From positions 1 to 28,896 of the forward strand of contig WRCJ01000008.1 of the NCBI GenBank assembly GCA_009784085.1: DNA of 28,896 bases, in the 5' to 3' direction. A program made the position numbers and the translations under genes. This document shows positions 13,949-21,989 of this stretch, one piece after another. Under the pieces are notes generated by a model. It made no database searches. It saw nothing but the letters and a program-made list of their open reading frames with translations, and was not told where the DNA came from. Positions within the stretch are counted from its first letter, which is position 1. Each line of letters opens with the position of its first letter. Source of the DNA: Oscillospiraceae bacterium (GTDB taxonomy: Bacteria; Bacillota; Clostridia; Oscillospirales; UBA929).

Positions 13949-15139
13949 GTGCATTACAACAAAAAAACCATCGAAGACATGGAAATGACCGGGAAAAGAG
14001 TCCTTGTACGTTGCGATTTCAACGTCCCGCAGGATGAGACCGGCGCCATCACGGCAGACGGGCGCATTGTGAAGTCCTTGCCCACCATCCGGTATCTGAT
14101 GGGCGTGGGCGCGCGCGTTATCTTATGTTCCCACCTGGGGCGCCCCAAAGGTACCGTCAACCCCAAATTCTCCTTGGGGCCGGTGGCTGTCCGGCTGTCC
14201 GAGCTATTGGGGCAACCGGTCACTATGGCGATGGATACGGTAGGGGAGGATGCCCGCGCCCAGGCGGCCGCGTTGCATGACGGCGAGGTCCTCCTGTTGG
14301 AAAACGTCCGGTTCGACGCGCGGGAAACCAAGAACGACCCGGCGTTTTCGGAGGCGCTCGCCTCCCTGGCCGAGATCTATGTGAATGACGCTTTCGGGAC
14401 CGCCCACCGCGCCCACGCCTCGACGGCCGGCGTGGCAGCCTTCTTGCCCGCTGTGTGCGGCTACCTGATTGGGCGGGAAATCGACATCATGGGCAGCGCC
14501 TTGCAGGATCCAAAGCGTCCCTTTGTGGCCGTCCTGGGCGGCGTAAAGGTATCCGATAAAATCGGCGTGATCAACAACCTCTTGGAAAAGGTCGACACAT
14601 TGATCATCGGCGGCGCCATGGCCTACACCTTCGATATGGCGAAGGGCGGGGCCGTCGGCGCCTCCCGGGTGGAGACGGACAAGCTTGCGTATGCCAGGGA
14701 GATGATGCAAAAAGCGGAGCAAATGGGCGTCAAGATCCTCCTCCCCATCGACAACATATGCGCCGATCGGTTTGCCGCCGACGCGATCCCCATGGTCTGC
14801 GGCGCGAAAGGCATTTCGGATAAGTTCATGGGGCTGGACATCGGCCCGCTCACCGTGAAGCTGTTCTCGCAAGCGATACAAAACGCCGGCACCGTCGTAT
14901 GGAATGGGCCGATGGGCGTGTTTGAATTTGAAGCCTTTGCGGAGGGTACCCGGGCCATTGCCCGCGCCATCGCCCAAAGCGGCGCCGTCAGCATTATCGG
15001 GGGCGGCGACAGCGCGGCGGCCGTGGAGCAAATGGGGTTCGCGGACAAGATGACGCATATTTCCACCGGCGGCGGCGCCTCGCTGGAATTCTTGGAAGGG
15101 TTGGAGCTGCCGGGCATTGCCTGCCTGTTGGATAAATAG
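13949..15139 (+). CDS. pgk: Phosphoglycerate kinase
   Basis: A 396-residue phosphoglycerate kinase that makes ATP from 1,3-bisphosphoglycerate. Motifs in order: RCDFNVPQ (substrate binding, family RxDFNVP), CSHLGRPKG, LLENVRFDARE, VLGGVKVSDKIGVI and the nucleotide-binding GGGDSAAAVEQMG with STGGGASLEFLEG near the C-terminus. The start is the GTG at 13949, with AGGAGG 7 nt upstream, which gives the usual length; an upstream ATG at 13850 would overlap the promoter. The stop codon is the first three bases of an 11-nt tandem array. The gene starts a pgk-tpiA-eno cluster; gap, normally upstream, is replaced by degV. Confidence 0.96.
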   Translation: MHYNKKTIEDMEMTGKRVLVRCDFNVPQDETGAITADGRIVKSLPTIRYLMGVGARVILCSHLGRPKGTVNPKFSLGPVAVRLSELLGQPVTMAMDTVGEDARAQAAALHDGEVLLLENVRFDARETKNDPAFSEALASLAEIYVNDAFGTAHRAHASTAGVAAFLPAVCGYLIGREIDIMGSALQDPKRPFVAVLGGVKVSDKIGVINNLLEKVDTLIIGGAMAYTFDMAKGGAVGASRVETDKLAYAREMMQKAEQMGVKILLPIDNICADRFAADAIPMVCGAKGISDKFMGLDIGPLTVKLFSQAIQNAGTVVWNGPMGVFEFEAFAEGTRAIARAIAQSGAVSIIGGGDSAAAVEQMGFADKMTHISTGGGASLEFLEGLELPGIACLLDK

Positions 15140-15180
15140 CATCAATATAGCATCGATATAGCATCGATACAGCATCAATA
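15137..15180. repeat. 11-nt tandem array beginning at the pgk stop codon
   Basis: Four copies of TAGCATCRATA. The first TAG is the pgk stop. A degenerate fifth unit follows. Confidence 0.85.
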
Positions 15181-15220
15181 TAGTATATAGTCATATCAAA
15201 CAGTATTAATAGTAATAAAA

Positions 15221-15294
15221 GTGTCAGGCGACAGACACTTTCAGGAGAACCATTGGAAGGAACCAAGCACGTCCGTCGGGCAGCAGCCTGACAC
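15221..15294 (+). promoter_or_regulatory. Possible structured leader of tpiA
   Basis: GTGTCAGGC (15221-15229) and GCCTGACAC (15286-15294) are perfect complements that would close a 74-nt element ending about 20 nt before the tpiA ATG. Inside are a TTGG/CCAA stem and a competing short hairpin, AAAGTGTC with GACACTTT (15219-15241), which uses the same 5' arm. It resembles no riboswitch class that I recognise. Confidence 0.4.
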
Positions 15295-15313
15295 ACAGAA
15301 AGGAAGGTTTTCT

Positions 15314-16084
15314 ATGAACAGAAGGTACCGTAAGACCATCATCGCAGGCAACTGGAAAATGAACATGACTGCGACCGAAGCCCGCGGGCTGTTTGATGAA
15401 CTGAAACCGATGATCAGCAAAGCGAAATGGTGCGAAGTCGTATTGTGCGTGCCCTTTGTAGACATTCCCCTCATGCGGCGGCTGCTCAAGGACTCCCGCG
15501 TTACGGTGGGCGCGCAGAATATGCACCACGAACCTTCCGGCGCCTATACCGGGGAGGTATCGGCCGCCATGCTCAAAGACTTGGGCGTCAAGTACGTCAT
15601 CTTAGGCCATTCCGAACGCCGCGCCTACTGCGGGGAGACGGATTCGCTGGTCAATAAGAAGGTGTTGCTTGCACTGCAGACCGGCTTGCGGCCAATCGTT
15701 TGCGTTGGGGAGTCCCTGGAACAGCGCGAAAAAAACCTGACATTGGACTATGTCGCCCTACAGGTCAAATCCGCGCTGGCAGGCGTGCCGGTCGAGAAAC
15801 TGCGCCAGATCGTCTTCGCCTATGAGCCTATCTGGGCGATTGGGACTGGCCGTACCGCCACCGCCGAGCAAGCCGCCGAGGTCAACACCGCCATCCGCAC
15901 GATCATCCGCAAGATGTACGGCGCCCGCGCCGCCCGCTCGATCACGATTCAATACGGCGGTTCCATGAATGCGAAAAACGCGGAGGAGCTTCTGGCCCAG
16001 TTCGACGTGGACGGCGGGCTGATCGGCGGCGCCGCGCTCAAGGCCAGCGAGTTCGCGGCCATTATCCAAGCGGCGAATCAATAG
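15314..16084 (+). CDS. tpiA: Triosephosphate isomerase
   Basis: A 256-residue TIM-barrel enzyme interconverting dihydroxyacetone phosphate and glyceraldehyde-3-phosphate. Catalytic residues: K15 in AGNWKMN, H99 in GHSERR and E171 in AYEPIWAIGTG, followed by the phosphate-binding GGSMN and GGLIGGAALK. The ATG at 15314 has AAGGAAGG upstream, and an upstream ATG at 15221 lies in the structured leader. The stop is 28 nt before eno; gpm, often located between these genes, is missing. Confidence 0.96.
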   Translation: MNRRYRKTIIAGNWKMNMTATEARGLFDELKPMISKAKWCEVVLCVPFVDIPLMRRLLKDSRVTVGAQNMHHEPSGAYTGEVSAAMLKDLGVKYVILGHSERRAYCGETDSLVNKKVLLALQTGLRPIVCVGESLEQREKNLTLDYVALQVKSALAGVPVEKLRQIVFAYEPIWAIGTGRTATAEQAAEVNTAIRTIIRKMYGARAARSITIQYGGSMNAKNAEELLAQFDVDGGLIGGAALKASEFAAIIQAANQ

Positions 16085-16112
16085 GCACAAATCATTTTTT
16101 GGAGGATTGGCA

Positions 16113-17423
16113 ATGAAAAAGATTATTGAGATCGTGGACATCATCGGGAGGGAAATCATCGATTCCCGGGGCAACCCCACTGTTGAGGTAGACGTATTCG
16201 TCGAGGACGAAAAAGGGACGAGCGTAGGGCGGGCAGCCGTACCTTCGGGCGCCTCCACGGGGATCTATGAGGCTTGCGAGCTGCGCGACGGCGACCGTGG
16301 CCGCTACTTGGGCAAGGGCGTGCTAAACGCCGTGGACAACATTAACAACGAGATTGCCGACGCGCTGATCGGTTTCAACGTCCTCGACCAAGTCGAGATC
16401 GACAACACCCTCATCGCCTTGGACGGCACGCCCAACAAGTCGCGCTTGGGCGCCAACGCCATCCTGGGCGTGTCATTGGCCTGCGCCAAGGCGGCTGCCG
16501 AGGCGGTGGGCGTATCGCTGTACAACTATATCGGCGGCGTCAACGCGCGCACCCTGCCGGTGCCCATGATGAACATCTTAAATGGGGGCGCCCATGCGTC
16601 CAACAACGTGGACATCCAAGAGTTCATGGTGATGCCGGTGGGCGCGACCAGCTGGAGCGAGGGCTTGCGTTGGTGCGCCGAGGTGTTCCACAACCTCAAG
16701 AAGCTTTTGGTGGCCCGCGGGCTGTCGGCCGCCGTGGGCGATGAGGGCGGCTTCGCGCCCAACTTGGAAAAAGACGAGGACGCGCTGGTGATCATCGTGG
16801 AGGCGATTGAGGCGGCCGGCTACAAACCGGGCGAGGACTTCATGATCGCCATGGATCCGGCTGTCAGCGAGTGGTTCCAGGAGGACGGCACGTACTTCCT
16901 GCCCAAGGCGAAAAAGACCATGACCCGGCAGCAAATGGTGGATATGTGGGAAGGGTTTGCCGCCAAGTATCCCATTATCTCCCTGGAGGACGGCATGGCC
17001 GAGGACGATTGGGAGGGCTGGAAGATGCTCACCGACGCGCTGGGCGGCAAGATCCAGTTGGTGGGCGACGATCTGTTCGTCACCAATGTGGAACGCCTGA
17101 AAAAGGGCATCGACATGGGCGTGACCAATTCCATCCTGATCAAGGTCAACCAGATCGGCACATTGACCGAAACGCTGGAAGCCATACAGGTGGCCAACCG
17201 CGCCGGCTACACCGCCGTGGTGTCCCATCGGTCGGGCGAGACCGAAGACGCCACCATCGCCGATATCGCGGTGGCGGTCAACGCCGGCCAGATCAAGACC
17301 GGCGCCCCTTCGCGCACGGACCGCGTGGCCAAATACAACCAATTGCTGCGTATCGAGGAGGAACTGGGGGACAGCGCCGTCTACCTCGGCCGCGACGCAT
17401 GGTTCAATTTGAAAAAAGCGTAA
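16113..17423 (+). CDS. eno: Enolase
   Basis: A 436-residue phosphopyruvate hydratase (2-phosphoglycerate to phosphoenolpyruvate). Motifs: IDSRGNPTVEVDV, PSGASTGIYEA, GDEGGFAPNL, LEDGMAEDDWEGW, QLVGDDLFVTN, LIKVNQIGTLTET with the catalytic Lys, and SHRSGETEDATIADIAV. The ATG at 16113 has GGAGG 7 nt upstream; a TTG two codons earlier is in frame but too close to that site. tadA starts 28 nt after the stop. The stop codon lies in a short GTAAC tandem array. Confidence 0.97.
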   Translation: MKKIIEIVDIIGREIIDSRGNPTVEVDVFVEDEKGTSVGRAAVPSGASTGIYEACELRDGDRGRYLGKGVLNAVDNINNEIADALIGFNVLDQVEIDNTLIALDGTPNKSRLGANAILGVSLACAKAAAEAVGVSLYNYIGGVNARTLPVPMMNILNGGAHASNNVDIQEFMVMPVGATSWSEGLRWCAEVFHNLKKLLVARGLSAAVGDEGGFAPNLEKDEDALVIIVEAIEAAGYKPGEDFMIAMDPAVSEWFQEDGTYFLPKAKKTMTRQQMVDMWEGFAAKYPIISLEDGMAEDDWEGWKMLTDALGGKIQLVGDDLFVTNVERLKKGIDMGVTNSILIKVNQIGTLTETLEAIQVANRAGYTAVVSHRSGETEDATIADIAVAVNAGQIKTGAPSRTDRVAKYNQLLRIEEELGDSAVYLGRDAWFNLKKA

Positions 17424-17439
17424 CGTAACGTAACGTAAA
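17420..17439. repeat. 5-nt array at the eno stop codon
   Basis: Three copies of GTAAC plus GTAAA; the first TAA is the eno stop. In some frames it supplies back-to-back stop codons. Confidence 0.7.
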
Positions 17440-17451
17440 CAGGAGTAAACC

Positions 17452-17949
17452 GTGAGCGAGCGTGACGCCCGGATGATGGAGAGGGCAATGGCCCTAGCCG
17501 AACAGGCGGCCGCCATGGGGGAGGTCCCGGTCGGCTGCGTGGTGGCGCAAGGGGACATCGTGGTGGGCAGCGGACACAACCGGAGGGAAATCGATCGACA
17601 GGCGACGGCCCATGCCGAAATTCTGGCCATAGGCGAAGCCTGTCGGTCGCTTCGCGGCTGGCGGCTGTGTGGGTGCGATCTGTTCGTGACGCTGGAACCA
17701 TGCCCGATGTGCGCCGGCGCCATCCTGAACGCCCGTATCGATCGGGTTTTTTTTGCTGTCCGGGATCCCAAAGCGGGCGCGTTGCTCAGCCGGATCGATC
17801 TCTTCGCGTGGGGGTTTAACCATCGCCCGGAAATCGTCGGAGGCCTTATGGCGGAACGATCCTCCGCGTTGCTTACCCAGTTTTTCAGTAGCCGCCGGGC
17901 ATCGCGTGGCCCGGAAAAGGACAATTTCTCAAATAATTTTACAACTTAA
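17452..17949 (+). CDS. tadA: tRNA adenosine(34) deaminase
   Basis: A 165-residue cytidine-deaminase-fold enzyme that makes inosine at the wobble base of tRNA-Arg(ACG). The zinc site is H54 and E56 in TAHAEILAI and C84/C87 in EPCPMCAGAI; GEVPVGCVV near the N-terminus is typical. The GTG start has AGGAG 6 nt upstream. It follows eno by 28 nt and is probably read from the same transcript. A few extra polar residues extend the C-terminus (SRRASRGPEKDN). Confidence 0.93.
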   Translation: MSERDARMMERAMALAEQAAAMGEVPVGCVVAQGDIVVGSGHNRREIDRQATAHAEILAIGEACRSLRGWRLCGCDLFVTLEPCPMCAGAILNARIDRVFFAVRDPKAGALLSRIDLFAWGFNHRPEIVGGLMAERSSALLTQFFSSRRASRGPEKDNFSNNFTT

Positions 17950-18321
17950 TAGCCTATTAATATCTGCTCCTATTTTTCTTAATATAATCGTTCTATACTA
18001 TAGTGGAAGGGCAATAAATAGTTAGATCGTGTGTTAAGTTACATTTTGTTTTCATCTTTTTCCCCTCCTATTATAATCAACGGAACAGGGAGTACCTGTT
18101 CCGTTGCTATATTTTCGCGCCTTCCGCGATGCGTCGTCGTGTAGGGGACGCGCCCCCGCGCGTCCCGCCGTCGTGCGCCCCCGCGGATCCCGCATCCTGC
18201 CGCCCGAAACCCCCGTAACGCACCGCGTGCACCGCATCCTGCCACACCGCATTCGTAGGGCGCGGCATCCCTGACGCGCCGAGTGGATCGCCGTCGGGGC
18301 GCCATCCGCAGAATACCGGCC
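17950..18321. other. Intergenic stretch between convergent tadA and hemW
   Basis: The first 115 nt are AT-rich and featureless apart from a terminator hairpin at 18079-18105. From 18115 to 18321 the sequence is GC-rich and holds dispersed GTAGGG palindromes: type C at 18141-18168 and type A at 18255-18280. Open frames across it are repeat artefacts. Confidence 0.6.
18079..18105 (+). terminator. Terminator hairpin after tadA
   Basis: Perfect 11-bp stem AACGGAACAGG/CCTGTTCCGTT, loop GAGTA, followed by GCTATATTTT. The T tract is imperfect; it may serve the eno-tadA transcript, though it lies 130 nt after tadA. Confidence 0.6.
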
Positions 18322-19464
18322 TTACAGGGCGTCCAATACCTCGCCGATGACCCTGTTGGACAACAAGAACCCCTGCTCGGTCAGACGCCAGCGGTCGCCC
18401 TCGCGAATGGCGTTCCCGCGCGCCTGCTGCGCCTCCAGCCGGCGTTCGACGGCGTCGAACCCGACTTGGAAGGTACGCGCGTAATGATTGCCCGACACGC
18501 CCCTGGACGTGCGCAGCCCCAGCATCAGGTATTCCCCCGCCCGATCCCGCATGGGGAGCTCTTCCATGTAGTCCGCCAGCGTATCCCCGGTATTGACGCC
18601 GGTAATGTAGGCGTCCAGCGAACGGGGGTACGACCAGCGGCGGCCCCCAAAATCCGAGTGGGCCGCCGGCCCCAGCCCGATGTACGGCTCGAGGGTCCAG
18701 TACTTCATGTTGTGCCGGCATAGGTAGCCCGGGAGGGCGTAATTGGAAATCTCATAATGCAGATAGCCGGCGCCGCGCAAGGCCTCCGCCGTGTACAGGT
18801 ACATGTCGGCCTGCGCGTCGTCGTCGGGGAAGTTGAACACGTCGCGCGCCTCGTACAGGGGCGTGCCTTTTTCCACGGTGAGGCCATAACAAGAGATATG
18901 TTCCGGCGCCAGCTCCAATCCGGCTTTCAGCGTTTTTTCCCAATGATCCGCCGTTTGGCCAGGCAACCCGAACAGCAAATCGATGCCCAGGTTGGAAAAG
19001 CCTGCCGTCCGCGCGGCGTTCACGGCGTTAATCGCCGTTTGCGCGTCATGTGCGCGGCCCAGCAACGCCAGCATGTCGTCGTCGAAAGACTGCGCGCCGA
19101 TGGACAGACGGTTCACCCCGCAGCGGCGAAGTTTTTTGAGCATCGACACATCTTGTAAGCTTTCCGGGTTGCCCTCCAGCGTGATTTCCGCGTTCGACGA
19201 TAGCTGGCACTGCTTCGCGACGGTTTCCAGCAACGCGCGAAGCCTCTTGGCGCCCATGAGGGACGGCGTGCCGCCGCCGATATAGACCGTGTCCACGACC
19301 TGCCGCACCAGGGAGCCGGCGGTCTCCTTGAAATGATGGCACATCGCCTTGAGGTAGACATCCCAGTTGGATTCCGTGCAGGTGTCAAGGGAATAAAAAT
19401 CGCAATAGGCGCATTTTTTGCTACAAAAGGGAATGTGGATGTACAAGCCCACCGTCTGACTCAT
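18322..19464 (-). CDS. hemW: Radical SAM heme chaperone HemW
   Basis: A 380-residue radical SAM protein of the HemN/HemW family. The cluster motif C14-x3-C18-x2-C21 (FCSKKCAYCDFYS) ends in CDF, as in HemW; true HemN has CxC at this place. YIGGGTPS follows at about 63-70, EITLEGNPE at about 93-101, and GIDLLFGLPGQT at about 159-170. HemW binds heme and is thought to deliver it to target enzymes; older annotation as coproporphyrinogen oxidase is not supported here. The ATG has GGGAGGG upstream. A 10-nt tandem array lies in its 5' leader. Confidence 0.9.
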   Translation of the reverse strand: MSQTVGLYIHIPFCSKKCAYCDFYSLDTCTESNWDVYLKAMCHHFKETAGSLVRQVVDTVYIGGGTPSLMGAKRLRALLETVAKQCQLSSNAEITLEGNPESLQDVSMLKKLRRCGVNRLSIGAQSFDDDMLALLGRAHDAQTAINAVNAARTAGFSNLGIDLLFGLPGQTADHWEKTLKAGLELAPEHISCYGLTVEKGTPLYEARDVFNFPDDDAQADMYLYTAEALRGAGYLHYEISNYALPGYLCRHNMKYWTLEPYIGLGPAAHSDFGGRRWSYPRSLDAYITGVNTGDTLADYMEELPMRDRAGEYLMLGLRTSRGVSGNHYARTFQVGFDAVERRLEAQQARGNAIREGDRWRLTEQGFLLSNRVIGEVLDAL

Positions 19465-19490
19465 GCATAACCCTCCCGGAAAGATTTTGT

Positions 19491-19540
19491 AAACGCTGAC
19501 CAGGCGCTGCCAGGCGTTGCCAAACGCTGCCAGGCGCAGG
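19491..19540. repeat. 10-nt tandem array in the hemW leader
   Basis: Five units of the form CAGGCGCTGC, 10 nt each (plus strand), between the hemW promoter and its ribosome site. Confidence 0.8.
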
Positions 19541-19551
19541 ATCCATACACC

Positions 19552-19580
19552 ATCATAACATTTCCAGGAGGGAAAAGCAA
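19552..19580 (-). promoter_or_regulatory. hemW promoter
   Basis: TTGCTT-N17-TATGAT on the minus strand; the predicted leader is about 80 nt and contains the 10-nt array. Confidence 0.6.
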
Positions 19581-19617
19581 TTCCCCCCGCCGAAAACCGG
19601 CGGGGAGAGGTTTACAT

Positions 19618-19760
19618 AAAACCCCCTGTTACGGCAGGGGGTATTTCTTGTCCATGGGTTCCGCCGAAATCGGCACTTTCCCCATTCGCATCGAAGCGGT
19701 GCGCCTGGATGCTCCGATAAGAAAATGATAGAACCATTACCCCGCAAGCGTTATCTGTCT
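19618..19760 (-). ncRNA. Possible structured RNA upstream of hemW
   Basis: On the minus strand three nested pairings can be drawn: GGGGTA with TACCCC, ATGGTTC with GAACCCAT (one bulge), and ATCGG with CCGAT, then a GCATC/GATGC tip. Next comes a terminator-like hairpin, ACCCCCTG/CAGGGGGT (19621-19642), with TTTT. The closing strand TACCCC also forms the 5' arm of that terminator, so the two folds exclude each other. A weak promoter (TTGTCA-N16-TGTAAC, about 19820-19847) could start it. It matches no class that I recognise, and hemW has its own promoter downstream. Tentative. Confidence 0.3.
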
Positions 19761-19899
19761 TTTTGCCTCGGCGGGCGGCTGGCGGCGCCTCCGGGGGCGG
19801 TCTACGGCGCGGACAAAAAGTTACAAAAACAAAACAAATAATGACAATGTTTACATAATTTTAATATTGTACGAAAAGGTATGCGAATTAAGAAAAAGC

Positions 19900-19928
19900 T
19901 TGACTTTTCAGGCGAAATAAGTTAAAAT
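19900..19928 (+). promoter_or_regulatory. Promoter of the G5/3D gene
   Basis: TTGACT-N17-TAAAAT, about 45 nt before the GTG start. Confidence 0.7.
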
Positions 19929-19973
19929 ATTGGAGCATCAAGAAATCATAACATCTTTTGTGGAGGGTTTGCT

Positions 19974-21176
19974 GTGAGATACGCACTGCAACGGGGGTCC
20001 CGAAAGTTTCTGAGGACCCTGCGAAAACGGAGCGTGGCATTATCGCTGTTGGCGACCGCCGTCTTGTTAATCTTTTTCCAATTTATCAGCAGCATGAACA
20101 TGTATGTCATCTTTGACGGCGATTCGCTTACGGTGCATGAGAGCTACGATTCCGACGCCGAAGCCGTGTTGGAGGAACTCGGCTTTCGCATCAAGCGCGA
20201 TGATTTCGTCTTCTTGCCCAACGCCGTTCGAGGCGGTGTCGTGGAGATCCACATCGAACGATCCCAGACCGTTTCCCTCGATGTCTTCGGGGAGGTTCGG
20301 CATCTCACCACGCTGGGGACGACTGTCGGGGACGTGCTGACCCGCGCCGGCATGATACTGGGCGGGCAGGATGTGGTGGAGCCGGATCTGTCCGCCCCGG
20401 TGACAGACGGTATGACCATCTCCATCTGGCGGCGCGAGACCCGCGTGGAAATCGTCACCGAGGAGATCCCCTATGGGACCGAGAGAGTTCCCCTAGATTC
20501 CATGCTAGAGGGCAAAGAGGAAACGGCGCAGGAAGGCGCCGTGGGGGAAAAGGTCTATTACTATGAGATATCCCTGCGCAACGGCGTCGAAGTCGGATCG
20601 CGCCTCATCGACGAGTCGGTCACGAAGCAGGAGCAGGATACGATCATCCATTACGGCACGAAAAAACCGGAGCCGTCGCCGTCGCCGCCTCCGCCCTCGC
20701 CCACGCCCAAACCGTCGCCCAAGCCGCCGCCCGACCCCAAGCCGGATCCCAAACCGGATCCGAAACCAGACCCCACGCCCAAGCCCTCGTCCAAACCCAA
20801 GACCTATTACGTGCGGCCGGATGCCGGACAGGTGGGGGACGCCGGTGTGCTGGTGTCGTCGACGGGTGAGGAAATCAAATATACCAAAGTACTCAATGTC
20901 ACCGCCACCGCCTATTCCTCCGAAGGGATAAAGAATAAGCTCACCGCCATAGGCAGTATCGCGCGGGTCGGCGCCATCGCCGTCGATCCCAAGGTCATCC
21001 CCCTGGGCACAAGGGTGTATATCGAGATTCCCGGCGGTAAGTGGTATTACGGTTTCGCCACATGCGAGGACGTCGGCGGCGCCATCAAAGGTTATATCAT
21101 CGACTTATTCTTCAACACCCAAGCCGAATGCTACAAGTTTGGACGCCGCGACGCCATCGTATATATATTAGAATGA
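19974..21176 (+). CDS. G5 and 3D domain cell-wall protein (YabE/Rpf-like)
   Basis: A 400-residue surface protein. A basic N-terminus and one membrane segment (about 25-41) anchor or export it. Two DUF348 ubiquitin-like repeats (about 44-85 and 90-150) and a G5 domain (about 153-228) follow, then a Pro/Lys/Asp-rich linker (about 230-275, PKPDPKPD repeats) probably spanning the wall. The C-terminal 3D domain (about 305-399) shows its conserved Asp residues in AVDPKVIPLGT, CEDVGGAIKG and YIIDLFFN. The 3D fold resembles the MltA/RlpA catalytic barrel, so a role in peptidoglycan cleavage (as in YabE or resuscitation-promoting proteins) is inferred. The GTG start has GGAGGG 6 nt upstream. I looked for a c-di-AMP (ydaO) riboswitch, common before such genes, and did not see one. 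Confidence 0.9.
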   Translation: MRYALQRGSRKFLRTLRKRSVALSLLATAVLLIFFQFISSMNMYVIFDGDSLTVHESYDSDAEAVLEELGFRIKRDDFVFLPNAVRGGVVEIHIERSQTVSLDVFGEVRHLTTLGTTVGDVLTRAGMILGGQDVVEPDLSAPVTDGMTISIWRRETRVEIVTEEIPYGTERVPLDSMLEGKEETAQEGAVGEKVYYYEISLRNGVEVGSRLIDESVTKQEQDTIIHYGTKKPEPSPSPPPPSPTPKPSPKPPPDPKPDPKPDPKPDPTPKPSSKPKTYYVRPDAGQVGDAGVLVSSTGEEIKYTKVLNVTATAYSSEGIKNKLTAIGSIARVGAIAVDPKVIPLGTRVYIEIPGGKWYYGFATCEDVGGAIKGYIIDLFFNTQAECYKFGRRDAIVYILE

Positions 21177-21191
21177 GATGGATGGAAGGCT

Positions 21192-21989
21192 TTATACTAC
21201 CGCGACAGTGATCTGCGCCAGGTATTCCGTCGGATTCTTAATGCATGTTTCATCATGCAGGTATACGCAATATACAGGACCCACGCAGGTCAAGTCGTTT
21301 TCCTGGGAGAATACGGCCATGCGCGCGGGGACATCCCCAAATTCCCCGAAATAACCGCGGGCATGCGCAACCAGGTACTTCCCCGCCTTCTGGATCGTGT
21401 TCCCTGTGGGATCGATGGAGAAAAACCTATCCGGATTGCCCGGCGACTTTTGAAAGGAATTGATACTTTCGTGCCTGCCGCCGACGGGATAATTCAAGTT
21501 GATGCGCAACTCGTCGGCTTCTAGGCAGAAACGCAGCCATTGCCCGTAAAACTCCTCGTTGGGCTCAAAGAAGTTGGGCCGGCCAAGGATGATTTTCCTC
21601 TCTGGCATCTCTTGGACAGTGATATCGGAAAGGTTGACCTTCATGCCCTGCTTGATCAAATCGCGCCGGGCATGGATGACAGAGTAGGATTCGCGTAGCC
21701 TGCTCATCTCCATATCCAGAAGCTTTTCCTGCTGATCAATCAATTCCACGATGTTTTCCGGGTTGCGGACGCTCTTGATCCTTTTGATGGTTTTGAAGGG
21801 GATATTTAATTTGCTCAAAATGGTGATAAAGTTGACGGTAATAATCTGTTTTGGGGAATAATACCGATAATTATTGACAGGATCCCGCCTGTCCGGGGAA
21901 AATAGGCCTATCTTGTCCCAATTGCGCAGGGTTGAGCTGTTGACACCGGTGACCCGTGAGAATTCTTTGATCGTAAGTAGATCCTTCAA
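21192..21989 (-). CDS. MerR-family regulator with GyrI-like effector domain
   Basis: A 265-residue two-domain regulator. The N-terminal winged helix (LLTIKEFSRVTGVNSSTLRN, then WDKIGLF and NNYRYYSPKQI) is MerR type. A dimerisation coiled coil (about 70-110) leads to a GyrI-like small-molecule domain (about 120-265), as in BmrR/TipA multidrug sensors; no metal-binding cysteine cluster is seen. The start is uncertain: TTG at 21989 (AAGGAG 11 nt upstream), GTG at 21998 (too close to that site) or GTG at 22016 (no site). It converges on the G5/3D gene with a 15-nt gap. The upstream region holds two CATTGTGAC sites that may be its operators. No efflux gene is adjacent. Confidence 0.82.
   Translation of the reverse strand: MKDLLTIKEFSRVTGVNSSTLRNWDKIGLFSPDRRDPVNNYRYYSPKQIITVNFITILSKLNIPFKTIKRIKSVRNPENIVELIDQQEKLLDMEMSRLRESYSVIHARRDLIKQGMKVNLSDITVQEMPERKIILGRPNFFEPNEEFYGQWLRFCLEADELRINLNYPVGGRHESINSFQKSPGNPDRFFSIDPTGNTIQKAGKYLVAHARGYFGEFGDVPARMAVFSQENDLTCVGPVYCVYLHDETCIKNPTEYLAQITVAVV

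Noticed and set aside
19465..19973. c-di-AMP (ydaO) riboswitch before the G5/3D gene
   Set aside because: Expected from the gene family, but the conserved segments of that class are not present on the plus strand.
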